Shown here: piece after piece, positions 27,819-36,368 of the stretch
Numbering within the stretch: the stretch's first letter is position 1
Layout: each line of letters starts with the position of its first letter
From: Opitutaceae bacterium
GTDB taxonomy: Bacteria; Verrucomicrobiota; Verrucomicrobiia; Opitutales; Opitutaceae
Direction of reading: 5' to 3'
DNA length: 64,000 nucleotides
Assembly (NCBI GenBank): GCA_028691845.1
Contig: JAQUYL010000013.1
Span: 1 to 64,000, forward strand
The notes under the pieces: generated by a model
Database searches by the model: none
Told to the model about the DNA's origin: nothing
The model's input: only the letters and a program-made list of their open reading frames with translations
Position numbers and translations under genes: made by a program

Positions 27819-29120
27819 TCAGAGCTTCTTGAGCAGGATCTTCGAGTTTCGGCCGCTGTCCTCGTAGGACTTGAGCCGCGAATCGGGCAGCACCGATTTG
27901 TCGGCTTCCTCGAAATTGCAGACTGACATGAAAAAGGAAAAACTCTGGGTCGAGAGGGCGAGGATTTTGGAAAGGCCGCGCTCCTTGGCCATCAGGCAGC
28001 CGTAATCGACCATCTTTTTGCCGATGCCGCGGTTCTGGTAGAAGGGCATTACGTACAGCGAGCCAATCTCGGCCATCTCCGGGTCTTCCGCAAACTCGTG
28101 AAGAGAGACGCAGGCAATGAGATTCTCGTCGATCTCGTAGACGAAAAACTCATCGATGTTTTTTTCGATGGCCTGCTGCGTGCGATAGAGCAACTCCTCG
28201 CGTTTGACCGCCTGGCGGGTGAGGTTGTAGATGAGCCGAACATCGCGCTTGGTGGCCTGGCGGATCTGCTGGTACTCGTTGCCGTAGATCAGCGTGCCGA
28301 TGCCTTCATTGGAAAAAATCTCGGTGAGCAGGCCGTCGAAGACACGGCCGTCGAGCAGATGCACGCGCGCCGTGCCGGTTTCGATCGCCTTGACGGCGTG
28401 AGCCGCCTTGCTGCGCACCGTCGCATCGATGGCGTCCGGCCGAGTCTCCAGGGTCTGACGGAGGTCATCGACCGATATCGCGCGCTCCAGCCGGTCGTCG
28501 ATTTCGAGTCCTGGCTGGGGCGCAAGGAAGATGATCTTGCTGGCTTGCAGGGCCTCGGCCAGTTCGGCAGCCAGCAGGTCGGAATTGATCCGAAGCGAGT
28601 GGCCGTCCCGGTCGAAACCGATCGGTTGCACGATGGGCACGACCTGATGGGTGATCAATTGCAGGAGAAACTCCCGGTCAATGCGGTCGACCTTGCCGGT
28701 GAACTCATGGTCCACCCCTCGGATGATTCCCATGGGCACGGCGCGCACGGCGTTAGTCACGGCGGCCTTGAGGCCATTCTGCGTCAGCCCCTCGAAAATG
28801 ACATGGGAGACGCTGGACGACGCCATGGTGGCAAGCTCGAGCGTGTCGGCATCGGTCGCCCCGGTGCCGAAGAAATCGCTGATCGGAAGGTTGCGCCGCG
28901 CGGCCATCTCCTGAATCTGCTGGCCGATGCCGTGGACGATGACGACCTTGATGTTCAGGCTGCGGAGCACCGCGATGTCGATCAGCAGATTGGAGAAGTT
29001 CTCGTCGGTCACGATGCTGCCATCGACCGCGATGACAAAAATCTGGTCCTGGAAGCGCGGAACATATTTCAGGATGCCGCGTAGATCGGTGGGCTTGAGG
29101 GGGGCCTTGCCGTTGCTCAT
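27819..29120 (-). CDS. argA: Amino-acid N-acetyltransferase (N-acetylglutamate synthase)
   Basis: A 433-aa two-domain enzyme that makes N-acetylglutamate, the first step of arginine synthesis. The N-terminal amino-acid kinase fold (about 15-275) includes FVIAVDGSIVTDENF, VVIVHGIGQQIQE and INSDLLAAELAEAL. The C-terminal GNAT domain (about 285-430) has IGSLYVMPFYQNRGIGKKMV, the acetyl-CoA-binding Q/RxxGxG/A type loop, and FFMSVCNFEEADKSVLP. This matches classical bacterial ArgA in order and length. No other arg gene is adjacent. The start at 29120 is the first Met of the conserved frame. Confidence 0.9.
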   Translation of the reverse strand: MSNGKAPLKPTDLRGILKYVPRFQDQIFVIAVDGSIVTDENFSNLLIDIAVLRSLNIKVVIVHGIGQQIQEMAARRNLPISDFFGTGATDADTLELATMASSSVSHVIFEGLTQNGLKAAVTNAVRAVPMGIIRGVDHEFTGKVDRIDREFLLQLITHQVVPIVQPIGFDRDGHSLRINSDLLAAELAEALQASKIIFLAPQPGLEIDDRLERAISVDDLRQTLETRPDAIDATVRSKAAHAVKAIETGTARVHLLDGRVFDGLLTEIFSNEGIGTLIYGNEYQQIRQATKRDVRLIYNLTRQAVKREELLYRTQQAIEKNIDEFFVYEIDENLIACVSLHEFAEDPEMAEIGSLYVMPFYQNRGIGKKMVDYGCLMAKERGLSKILALSTQSFSFFMSVCNFEEADKSVLPDSRLKSYEDSGRNSKILLKKL

Positions 29121-29230
29121 GTCGGACTTGATTTAATCGGTCATCGCGGCACCTACGTCAATGCTGCATGGCGGGGCTGGCAGCATCGGCGGGGCGCGAG
29201 GTCCATCCCGGGGCGCGGCTCGGGCGTCCG

Positions 29231-29866
29231 TCACTTCACGCGAATTTCCCACCTGGCAGCCGGCCCCAGCGCCACCAGATGCGCCGTATAACGGCCGGGC
29301 GGCAGGCTCCGGGTCGGGAAATTCAGGCAGTAAGTTCCCTCCTGCGAACGGCCCAGCAATTTGCCGGGCATCAGCTCGATCGACGGAATCAGGATGAGAA
29401 CGCCGCGCTTGCGATAAAGTGAAACGCCTCCGAGCTGCGCCTTGAGATCCGGGGCGCGGCATTGAAAGACGGCGGCGTAGTCAGTGCCACGGCTGATCTC
29501 AGCGGGTGCGACGACCTGGCCGATGGTGGCGAGGAGGCGCGGCGGTTCCCCGAGGACAGTCGCAAGTTCCGCCGGCAACCCCGGCTGGGCGCGGGAGATG
29601 GCAGCCGGGGCCGTCTTGAGCCGGGCAATATGATCCGCCGGTCGGTTGGTGGTTACCGGGATGCGGTTCCAGCCTGCTTTCAGCAGGCGCGCCGTAGTGG
29701 CTCGATTTGCGAGGTCTTCATGGGGTTCGAACGCCTTGCCGGACTTGCGATAGTAGAAATTGATCAGGGTATAGCACACCACGAACGCGACAATGGACAC
29801 AGCGATCCATTTCATGGGCCAGGGTCGGGGGGCCGATGAATCGGGTGGGGGAGGCATGGCATTCAT
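29231..29866 (-). CDS. Membrane-anchored hypothetical protein
   Basis: A 211-aa protein with one N-terminal membrane helix (about 20-38, KWIAVSIVAFVVCYTLINFYY). The remaining 170 residues are probably periplasmic. That part ends in beta-strand-like sequence (YCLNFPTRSLPPGRYTAHLV) resembling a small Ig-like or beta-sandwich domain. The start is taken at 29866 (MNAMPPPPDSS); 29857 and the upstream 29911 are alternatives. It lies downstream of argA in the same direction, with about 110 bases between 29231 and argA in reverse order, so it is transcribed before argA. The function is not known. Confidence 0.6.
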   Translation of the reverse strand: MNAMPPPPDSSAPRPWPMKWIAVSIVAFVVCYTLINFYYRKSGKAFEPHEDLANRATTARLLKAGWNRIPVTTNRPADHIARLKTAPAAISRAQPGLPAELATVLGEPPRLLATIGQVVAPAEISRGTDYAAVFQCRAPDLKAQLGGVSLYRKRGVLILIPSIELMPGKLLGRSQEGTYCLNFPTRSLPPGRYTAHLVALGPAARWEIRVK

Positions 29867-29911
29867 CCGCCGCTTTTTTGGGCCGGATCGCAATACAAAG
29901 ATTCCCATCAC

Positions 29912-30484
29912 TCGCTGTGCTTCACCAGCCGCAGTCCTGGGCGCGTCGGCGGAAGCCGGTGCTGTGGCGGAGACCTGCTGACGTCGCCAGTGAATTCCCT
30001 CTGGAGGCTTGCAGGAATATGCGTTGTCTTCGCCAATATCCGGGTGGCGCCATCCTGATGGATCGATACAATAAGGCTTGTCCTAAAAACATTATTACCA
30101 GTCGCAGTTGAAGTTGGGCGGGATCGCAGAAAAATTAATCGAGCGTGTTGCATTACCTAATACACCTTTCCCGGGGTGATTTGCCCTCGCTATCATTATT
30201 AGCGTAAATTGTTATGCTTATTAATGGGAATACCCCTTCCCGTTAGAGAGTCTACCTCCTCTCTATGCTGGAGAGTCTTATGTTCTTGCCCCACTTGACT
30301 GAATCAGCGGTCCAAAGCCCGCCGTTCATCAGAACGCCGTCCTTCCCTAGGGCGATGATCATTTCCTTCATCGGCGGGCCGCCCAGCCGATGGGCGCATG
30401 CATCCTCGACGGGGCGAACGACCTGCGGACGCGGACTGAAATCGGTGGATGATAGATGAAGGCGGACCAAGCGGAAGCAACGCT
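29912..30484. other. Regulatory-looking gap before the sensor-Hdr operon
   Basis: This gap separates the divergent membrane protein gene and the sensor kinase at 30485. From about 30120 to 30260 it is unusually A/T rich for this genome and should contain the promoters of the whole downstream operon. An imperfect inverted pair, CATTATTAGC and GCTTATTAATG, lies at about 30194-30225. Two repeats of GAGAGTCT occur near 30247 and 30271. No clear sigma-70 or sigma-54 boxes could be assigned, and no gene is supported. Confidence 0.45.
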
Positions 30485-32503
30485 ATGAACAAAAGGCTGG
30501 ACATGCACTCGTTCCTCAAAATCGGACGGCACGTCCATCTCCCCGGCAGCAGCATACGCATCTTCAATGGACGGATTGTCACGAAGCTCGTCCTCAGTTT
30601 TCTGCTGATAATTCTGCTGACCAGCGGGACCTTCATCCTCGTAGGAGTACGGGTCATCGGATACCGCATCGTGGATGAGGCCCAGTCCAAGGTGCAGACC
30701 GACCTCAATTCCGCAAGAGAGATCCTGTTAAACAAACTGGCCTCGATCAATGACGTGGTGCGGTTCACCGGCGACCGCTTTTTGCTCATGAATGAATTGC
30801 TGGCGGGCGACACCAGGCAAGTCGCCGAGGTCTTTAGGCGGATCAGGGAGCGCGAAAAACTTGATGTATTGACCATCACAGACAAACGCGGCCGCGTAAT
30901 TTTGCGAACGGGCGATGGGAACCAAGTGGGCGACGATCAAAGCCATGACGAACTCGTGCGCGCCGTGATCGAGCGCAATGAACCCGTAGCCGCTCCCTGC
31001 ATTGTCCCGGCAGAGGAGTTGCGGCGGGAGGCATCGTGGCTGGCGGAGCAGGCGCGCATCACATTCAACGGCTCTCCCTCCCCACCGGGCCAGACGAAAT
31101 CCGAGGAGACTGCGGGAATAATGTTGAAGGCCGCGGCTCCCATCCTGGACCCAGAGAAGAACCTCCTGGGCGTCGTTTACGGCGGCCTGCTCTTGAACCG
31201 GAACTTTGAAATCGTGGACCGTATCAAGGGGACCGTCTTCCAGAACCTTCAGTACAAGGGCAAGGACATCGGCACGGCCACTATTTTTCAAGACGGCCTG
31301 CGTGTCTCGACCAATGTGAAATACGAAGATGGCTCGCGGGCCATCGGTACCAGGGTGGCGGATGACGTATACCGGCAGGTCGTGCTGGAAGGAAAGCCCT
31401 GGGTCGGGCCCGCCTTTGTCGTGAACCACTGGTACATTACCGCCTATGAACCGATCCGGGACCTGACAGGCCGGATCATCGGCATGCTCTACGTGGGGGT
31501 GCTGGAGCAGAAATATGCCGATCTACGGCAGCGGGCAGTGCTGGTGTTTCTGGGCATCACGCTGGCTGGGGCCCTAGCGGCGCTGGTGCTGGCCTTCTTC
31601 ATCTCTGAAAAAATCTCGGGCTCGATCAAGAAGCTGGCGGTGGCTTCGGAACAGGTGGCGCACGGCAATTTGGAGGCCAAGGTTGAAATTCGCTCCCAGG
31701 ACGAGTTGCGGGAATTGGCGGACACGTTCAACTTCATGGCGGCGGCTCTGAAGAAACGGGACGACCAACTCCGGGAGTATACCACCCGCCGGATCAAGGA
31801 ATCCGAGCGGCTCGCCCATATCGGCCAGCTGGCGGCCGGCGTGGCGCATGAGATCAACAATCCGCTCCAGGGAATCATTACCTACGCCCATTTGCTGCTG
31901 GAACGGACGGGGGCAGAGAACGGTTCGCGGGAGTTCCTGCAAAAAATAGTCATACAGGCAAACCGCTGCCGCGACATCATTCGCGGCCTGCTGGATTTTT
32001 CCCGACAGCGGAAGCCGGACAAGCGCTTGTCCAATGTGAACCGGGTCTTGGAGGAATGCATTAGTTTGGTGGACAATCAGGCTCTCTTTCACAATATACA
32101 GATCGTCAAGCGTCTCGGCCAGGACCTGCCTCAGGTCCTGATGGATCCATCGCAAATCCAGCAGATCTTCATGAATCTGGTCATCAACGCGGCAGAAGCG
32201 ATGAATGGCGAGGGACAGCTTACTCTCGTCACCAGGTTTGTTTCGACAGACAACACCGTCGAGGTGGAGATAACCGACACCGGCCACGGCTTTACCGAAG
32301 AGGGCCTCAACCGGATTTTCGACCCGTTCTTCACCACCAAGGAGGAGGGGCACGGGACGGGGTTGGGCTTGGCCATCAGTTACGGGATCGTCAAGGAGCA
32401 CAAGGGAACCATCACTGTTGAAAGCCAGGTGGGCAAGGGCGCCACCTTCGTCGTTTGTTTGCCCGTGACGGGCGAGCAAGAGGTCGTTCGCCGTGCTGGC
32501 TAA
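30485..32503 (+). CDS. Membrane sensor histidine kinase (Cache-HAMP-HisKA)
   Basis: A 672-aa kinase. The start at 30485 (MNKRLDMHSFLK) follows a GGAAG box; an ATG at 30449 is an alternative. The first membrane helix lies at about 30-56. A periplasmic Cache-type domain (about 60-345) follows, with VLTITDKRGRVILRTGDGNQ and KAAAPILDPEKNLLGVVYGG motifs. The second helix is at about 352-376 and leads to HAMP and a coiled coil. HisKA has His455 in GVAHEINNPLQGI, the NtrB-like form often paired with sigma-54 activators. The HATPase has NLVINAAEAMN, DTGHGF and GTGLGLAIS. It starts a run of coupled genes leading into the Hdr operon; an extracellular small molecule is the likely signal. Confidence 0.88.
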   Translation: MNKRLDMHSFLKIGRHVHLPGSSIRIFNGRIVTKLVLSFLLIILLTSGTFILVGVRVIGYRIVDEAQSKVQTDLNSAREILLNKLASINDVVRFTGDRFLLMNELLAGDTRQVAEVFRRIREREKLDVLTITDKRGRVILRTGDGNQVGDDQSHDELVRAVIERNEPVAAPCIVPAEELRREASWLAEQARITFNGSPSPPGQTKSEETAGIMLKAAAPILDPEKNLLGVVYGGLLLNRNFEIVDRIKGTVFQNLQYKGKDIGTATIFQDGLRVSTNVKYEDGSRAIGTRVADDVYRQVVLEGKPWVGPAFVVNHWYITAYEPIRDLTGRIIGMLYVGVLEQKYADLRQRAVLVFLGITLAGALAALVLAFFISEKISGSIKKLAVASEQVAHGNLEAKVEIRSQDELRELADTFNFMAAALKKRDDQLREYTTRRIKESERLAHIGQLAAGVAHEINNPLQGIITYAHLLLERTGAENGSREFLQKIVIQANRCRDIIRGLLDFSRQRKPDKRLSNVNRVLEECISLVDNQALFHNIQIVKRLGQDLPQVLMDPSQIQQIFMNLVINAAEAMNGEGQLTLVTRFVSTDNTVEVEITDTGHGFTEEGLNRIFDPFFTTKEEGHGTGLGLAISYGIVKEHKGTITVESQVGKGATFVVCLPVTGEQEVVRRAG

Positions 32504-33626
32504 ATCCAAAATATTAATCATCGACGACGAGGAAGTCGTACTCGATTCCTGCACGCAGGTGCTGGCCGGTGCGGATTGCGTTGTGGCGACCGCCGGCAAC
32601 GGGGTCCAGGGATTGAAGCTGATGGAGGAAACCACGCCCGACCTCGTCTTCCTGGACCTCAAAATGCCGGGTCTCTCCGGTTTTGAAGTGCTGGGAGAAA
32701 TCCGGGGCAGGCATCCGGACATGGTCGTTATAGTCATTACCGGCTACGCGACCGTAAGCTCGGCCGTCGAGGCGATGAAAAAGGGCGCGTTCGATTTCCT
32801 GCCCAAGCCGTTCACGCCCGAGGAACTGCGCCTGATTTTCCGACGTGGATTGGAACATCATAGCCTGGTGCAGCAAACCGTCGCCCTGCGGCGCGAAAAA
32901 GAGATGCTCCGGGAGAATTTTGCGGCGATTGTTTCTCATGAACTCAAGGCGCCGTTGGGTGCGATTCAACAAAACCTGTATGCGCTAACCGAGGATCTGG
33001 CGGACAAACTGTCCGACAGTCAGAGGGACCTTTTCGGGCGCCTCAAGATCCGCCTCGATGACCTCCTGAAGCTCATCCACTCCTGGCTCCGAATCATATC
33101 GGTGGATGTCAACCAGTTGAAGGGGACCTTCAGCCCGCTCTCCGTGGCCGACGTCTTGTCCAAAGCGATTGAGACGACCCAACCTCACGCGACGCGCAAG
33201 GCCATTGAAATCCAAGCGATTGTGGGGGAACCGCTCCCCCGCGTCAACGGCGACGAGGGCAGTCTAACCGAAGTGCTGGTCAACATTATCGGCAATGCTG
33301 TGAAATATTCATTTCCCCACAGCAAGATCCGCGTACGGGTCGAAGCCCAGGGCGCGCAGGTGCTGTTGTCGGTGGCAGACACTGGCGTGGGCATTGCGAA
33401 AGACGACCTGCCCTTCCTTTTCCAGGATTTTGTGCGAGGCCAGGCACAGCCCGGCGGTGCGACCGGTTGCGGGTTGGGCCTGGCGATCAGCCGGCGGATT
33501 GTCGAGGTGCACGACGGCTCGATCACGGTGGAGAGCGAACCCGGCAAGGGCAGCACCTTCGTCATCTGCCTCCCGGCCGTGCCCCCGGCGACCGAGAGCA
33601 ACCCCATCCCTGAACGCAAGGCATAA
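32493..33626 (+). CDS. Receiver-histidine kinase fusion
   Basis: A 377-aa protein beginning with GTG inside the previous gene (11-base overlap). The N-terminal receiver has IDDEE, phospho-acceptor Asp55 in VFLDLKMPGLSGFE, and the KPFTPEEL Lys. The kinase core has His149 in IVSHELKAPLG, NIIGNAVKYS, DTGVGIAKDDL and GCGLGLAISRRIVE. The REC-kinase order repeats the design of the genes at 15991 and 17079. It probably receives phosphate from the membrane kinase and integrates a second input. Confidence 0.87.
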   Translation: MLAKSKILIIDDEEVVLDSCTQVLAGADCVVATAGNGVQGLKLMEETTPDLVFLDLKMPGLSGFEVLGEIRGRHPDMVVIVITGYATVSSAVEAMKKGAFDFLPKPFTPEELRLIFRRGLEHHSLVQQTVALRREKEMLRENFAAIVSHELKAPLGAIQQNLYALTEDLADKLSDSQRDLFGRLKIRLDDLLKLIHSWLRIISVDVNQLKGTFSPLSVADVLSKAIETTQPHATRKAIEIQAIVGEPLPRVNGDEGSLTEVLVNIIGNAVKYSFPHSKIRVRVEAQGAQVLLSVADTGVGIAKDDLPFLFQDFVRGQAQPGGATGCGLGLAISRRIVEVHDGSITVESEPGKGSTFVICLPAVPPATESNPIPERKA

Positions 33627-33627
33627 T

Positions 33628-34053
33628 ATGAGCCAACCAAAACGACTCCTGATTATCGACGATGACCCCGACTTTGTCGCGGGTATCAAGTCTATTCTGG
33701 TTAAGGCGAAGTACGAAGTGGACGTCGCCTACAATCCCAAAGACGGCTTCCAAGCCCTGAAAGACAAAGCCTACGATCTGCTGCTCCTCGACGTCATGAT
33801 GGGCCGCGGGGCCGAAGGCATCATGGTCGCTCGCAAGCTGGGCAAGGATCCCAATCTGCGGAATATGCCCGTGCTGATCATCACCGGCATCCGCGAGCAA
33901 ATGGCCTTTCTCTTCCCCGGCCAGGCGGTGCATCCGCACTTTGTGTCCGTGGACGAGCTGGTTGAGAAACCAGTCGAACCCAAGCTCCTGCTCGATCGAG
34001 TACAAGCCTTGCTGATAAAATCGGCAGAGGCACGAAAAACCAATAGCAAATGA
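33628..34053 (+). CDS. Single-domain response regulator
   Basis: A 141-aa stand-alone receiver with the acidic cluster IIDDDPDF, phospho-acceptor Asp55 in LLLLDVMMGRG, and Lys in LVEKPVEPKLL. It has no DNA-binding or enzymatic output domain. A family trait visible here is an inserted segment, EQMAFLFPGQAVHPHFVSVD. This variant occurs in regulators encoded next to redox modules, but that association is inference. Its stop overlaps the hdrC start by four bases (ATGA), so the regulator and hydrogenase/Hdr genes are translationally linked. Output may be protein contact or through the NtrC-type regulator at 59082. Confidence 0.87.
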   Translation: MSQPKRLLIIDDDPDFVAGIKSILVKAKYEVDVAYNPKDGFQALKDKAYDLLLLDVMMGRGAEGIMVARKLGKDPNLRNMPVLIITGIREQMAFLFPGQAVHPHFVSVDELVEKPVEPKLLLDRVQALLIKSAEARKTNSK

Positions 34054-34670
34054 ACGCTGCCCCTCCGCTGGAAAAAGACGTGGTTCCTGATCCAACCCCG
34101 CCGGAAAACGGTCTCTCCTTCGTCGAGGAGATCCACAATCTGCTCCATGCTTCTGTCGGGAACCCAATCAGCTCGTGCATCCAGTGTGGCACCTGCGCGG
34201 CCACCTGCCCTGTTGCCTCGGGCGGATTCATGGAACACACGCCGCGCCGGATCATTGCCCTGATCCGGGCGGGATTCAAGGAACAGGTGCTGAAGGCCAA
34301 CACCTTCTGGTATTGCGCGTCCTGCTACCAGTGCACCGTCCGGTGTCCGCGGGGCATCGACATCGCCGAATTGATGTACGGCCTCAAGCGCTACACGGTC
34401 TGGAAGACCCAGTACCAGAAGGGACTGATCGGCCCGGTGTTCTCCGAGACGTTCGTGAAGATGATCCTGCGGACCGGCCGATCCTATGAACCCATCTTGG
34501 CCACAACCTACATCTTCACCTTCGGCCTTCCGGAAATGATCCAGGAGGCGCAAAACGGCACCGCCCTCATGCTCAAGGGCAGGCTTCCCTTGCTGCCGCC
34601 CAGAATCAAGCGGCTCGAAAACTTCAAGCGCATGATTCGGCGGATTATTCCATTGGGAGACTCAGAATGA
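34050..34670 (+). CDS. hdrC: Heterodisulfide reductase-like subunit C
   Basis: A 206-aa iron-sulfur protein that passes electrons between HdrA and HdrB. Two [4Fe-4S] sites are complete: C43-C46-C49-C53 in CIQCGTCAATCP and C89-C92-C95-C99 in CASCYQCTVRCP. The C-terminal 100 residues are helical, without cysteines. Overlaps with the response regulator upstream and hdrB downstream (ATGA at 34667) place it in one translational unit. In methanogens and some bacteria HdrABC with MvhADG couples H2 oxidation to ferredoxin and disulfide reduction by flavin bifurcation. The acceptor here is unknown because CoM/CoB are not expected. Confidence 0.92.
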   Translation: MNAAPPLEKDVVPDPTPPENGLSFVEEIHNLLHASVGNPISSCIQCGTCAATCPVASGGFMEHTPRRIIALIRAGFKEQVLKANTFWYCASCYQCTVRCPRGIDIAELMYGLKRYTVWKTQYQKGLIGPVFSETFVKMILRTGRSYEPILATTYIFTFGLPEMIQEAQNGTALMLKGRLPLLPPRIKRLENFKRMIRRIIPLGDSE

Positions 34671-35563
34671 AGACCTACGCGTATTTCCCGGGCTGTTCAC
34701 TCGAGAAGATGGCGCAAAGCTACCACCTTTCCGCCCTGGAGACCACCCGCGTCCTGGGGGTGGAACTCAAGGAACTGGAGGACTGGAATTGCTGCGGAGC
34801 CACAGCCTACTTCCACGTGGACGAACTGCTCGCCTACACCCTCTCGGCGCGCAACCTCGCCATGGCTGAGAAGGAAAAGCTCAACTTGGTGGCGCCTTGC
34901 AGCGGTTGCTACAAGAACATGTATTTCACCCGGGAGCACCTGCTGCGTGATCCGGACCTAGCTGAGCACATCAATGACGCGCTGGCTGAGGACAACTTGA
35001 GGTTTTCCGGCAGTGCCAACGTCCAGCACCTGCTGGAGGTCTTCGTGCATGAGGTGGGGCTGAAGGAAATCAGGGCCAAGGTTACCAATCCCCTGAAGGG
35101 GCTGCGGGTAGCGCCATATTATGGCTGCCAAATCCTGCGGCCGCGCAAGGACCACGAAGACATCGAACAGCCACGCTACTTCGAGGAGCTCGTGGGCGCC
35201 CTGGGCGCGGAGCCGGTCGATTATCCGCTCCGGCTGCGGTGCTGCGGCGGAGCATTGATCCTCACCAATCGCGTGGCTGCCCTCAGCATGGTGCGCAATC
35301 TCCTCGAGAGCGCTGTGAAGGCGGGTGCGGCGGTGGTCGCGACGGCCTGTCCGCTGTGCCAGGTCAATCTCGAGTGCTACCAAAAGCAGGTGAACAAGGA
35401 ATTCGGGACGGAGTTCTACCTGCCGATTATGTATTTCACTCAATTGATCGGTCTCGCGCTGGGCATCCCGCCCAAGCGTCTGGGTATCGGTTCGGAATTC
35501 GTGGCAGTGATGCCGGCCATAGCCGAGGCCCGCGATGCCGATCCTGTCCCCACTGGCAAATAA
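34667..35563 (+). CDS. hdrB: Heterodisulfide reductase-like subunit B
   Basis: A 298-aa protein with two full CCG domains, each expected to hold a non-cubane [4Fe-4S] cluster at the active site. The first set is C10, C42-C43 and C78/C81 (PGCS, WNCCG, PCSGC). The second is YYGCQ, LRCCGG and TACPLCQ. Both are intact, unlike the degenerate sites in the two related proteins at 37347 and 39370. It is the likely catalytic subunit that reduces a disulfide or another acceptor, with HdrC and HdrA. It sits between hdrC and etfB in the same operon, 15 bases before etfB. Confidence 0.92.
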   Translation: MKTYAYFPGCSLEKMAQSYHLSALETTRVLGVELKELEDWNCCGATAYFHVDELLAYTLSARNLAMAEKEKLNLVAPCSGCYKNMYFTREHLLRDPDLAEHINDALAEDNLRFSGSANVQHLLEVFVHEVGLKEIRAKVTNPLKGLRVAPYYGCQILRPRKDHEDIEQPRYFEELVGALGAEPVDYPLRLRCCGGALILTNRVAALSMVRNLLESAVKAGAAVVATACPLCQVNLECYQKQVNKEFGTEFYLPIMYFTQLIGLALGIPPKRLGIGSEFVAVMPAIAEARDADPVPTGK

Positions 35564-35578
35564 CCCCTCAATCAACAT

Positions 35579-36355
35579 ATGAACCTCTACGTCCTCCTTA
35601 AAATGGTTCCCGATACGGTGGAAGAGCTCAATGTGGCCACCGATGGCAAGTCATTGGATTCGGAATTCCTGAGGTTCAAGCTCGACGATCCGGACGAGCA
35701 TGCGCTGGAGCAGGCCCTCCTCCTCAAGGAGAAGCATGGAGGCAAGGTGACCGTGGTCGCCTTGGACGCACCGGAGGTAGACGAGGTGCTCTTCACCGCC
35801 CTGGCCAAGGGGGCCGATCGTGCCGTCAAGATTCTGGTCAACCAGTCCGGCTTGGGCACTGTCGCAGCGGCCAGAGTGCTGGCAGACTACTTCGCTTCCG
35901 CCTCGGACAAGATCACTTCCGATACATTGGTGCTCCCTGGCTCGCAGGCGATTGACGACCTCGAAGGCGAATTGGCGCCCTCGTTGGCGGCGGCGCTGAA
36001 TCTTCCCTTTGTCGGTGTCGTGAGTGGCGTGACGCTTGCGAAGGAGCAAGCCGTGGTCACGAAGGAGTTTGCCGGAGGGCTGCGCGGGGAGTTTGAAGTG
36101 GCGCTGCCGGCGGTGCTGGGGATCCAGTCCGCCGAAAAGCCGCCCCGCTACGTTCCCGTGGCCAAGGTGCGGGCCGTGATGAAATCCGCCAAGATCGAGA
36201 CCGTGGACCACACGCCTCCCGATCGTCTGATCCGACTCGAACTCGATCGGATGTACAAGCCAGAGGCCGCCGGCCGCGCCCAGATGCTCGAAGGGGCCCC
36301 GGAGGGAATCGCGGACAAGCTCGTGGAAGTGCTGGCAAATAACAGTGTGATTTAA
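35579..36355 (+). CDS. etfB: Electron transfer flavoprotein beta subunit
   Basis: A 258-aa EtfB forming with EtfA a soluble FAD/AMP-or-FAD electron carrier. Typical features are MNLYVLLKMVPDTVEE at the start, DEHALEQALLLKEKHGGKVT, ALAKGADRAVKI and the P-loop-like LPGSQAIDDLEGELAPSLAA. The C-terminal recognition region is also present. Whether it is a bifurcating ETF (second FAD in the beta subunit) or a conventional one cannot be settled by eye. It is preceded by hdrB and followed 13 bases later by etfA with a strong GGAGG site, so the pair is co-made with the Hdr proteins. Confidence 0.9.
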   Translation: MNLYVLLKMVPDTVEELNVATDGKSLDSEFLRFKLDDPDEHALEQALLLKEKHGGKVTVVALDAPEVDEVLFTALAKGADRAVKILVNQSGLGTVAAARVLADYFASASDKITSDTLVLPGSQAIDDLEGELAPSLAAALNLPFVGVVSGVTLAKEQAVVTKEFAGGLRGEFEVALPAVLGIQSAEKPPRYVPVAKVRAVMKSAKIETVDHTPPDRLIRLELDRMYKPEAAGRAQMLEGAPEGIADKLVEVLANNSVI

Positions 36356-36368
36356 GGAGGGGAAACAT

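Noticed and set aside
30181-30210. Possible sigma-70 boxes TTGCCC and TAAATT before the sensor kinase
   Set aside because: Both boxes are weak and the region is A/T rich, so matches by chance are likely.
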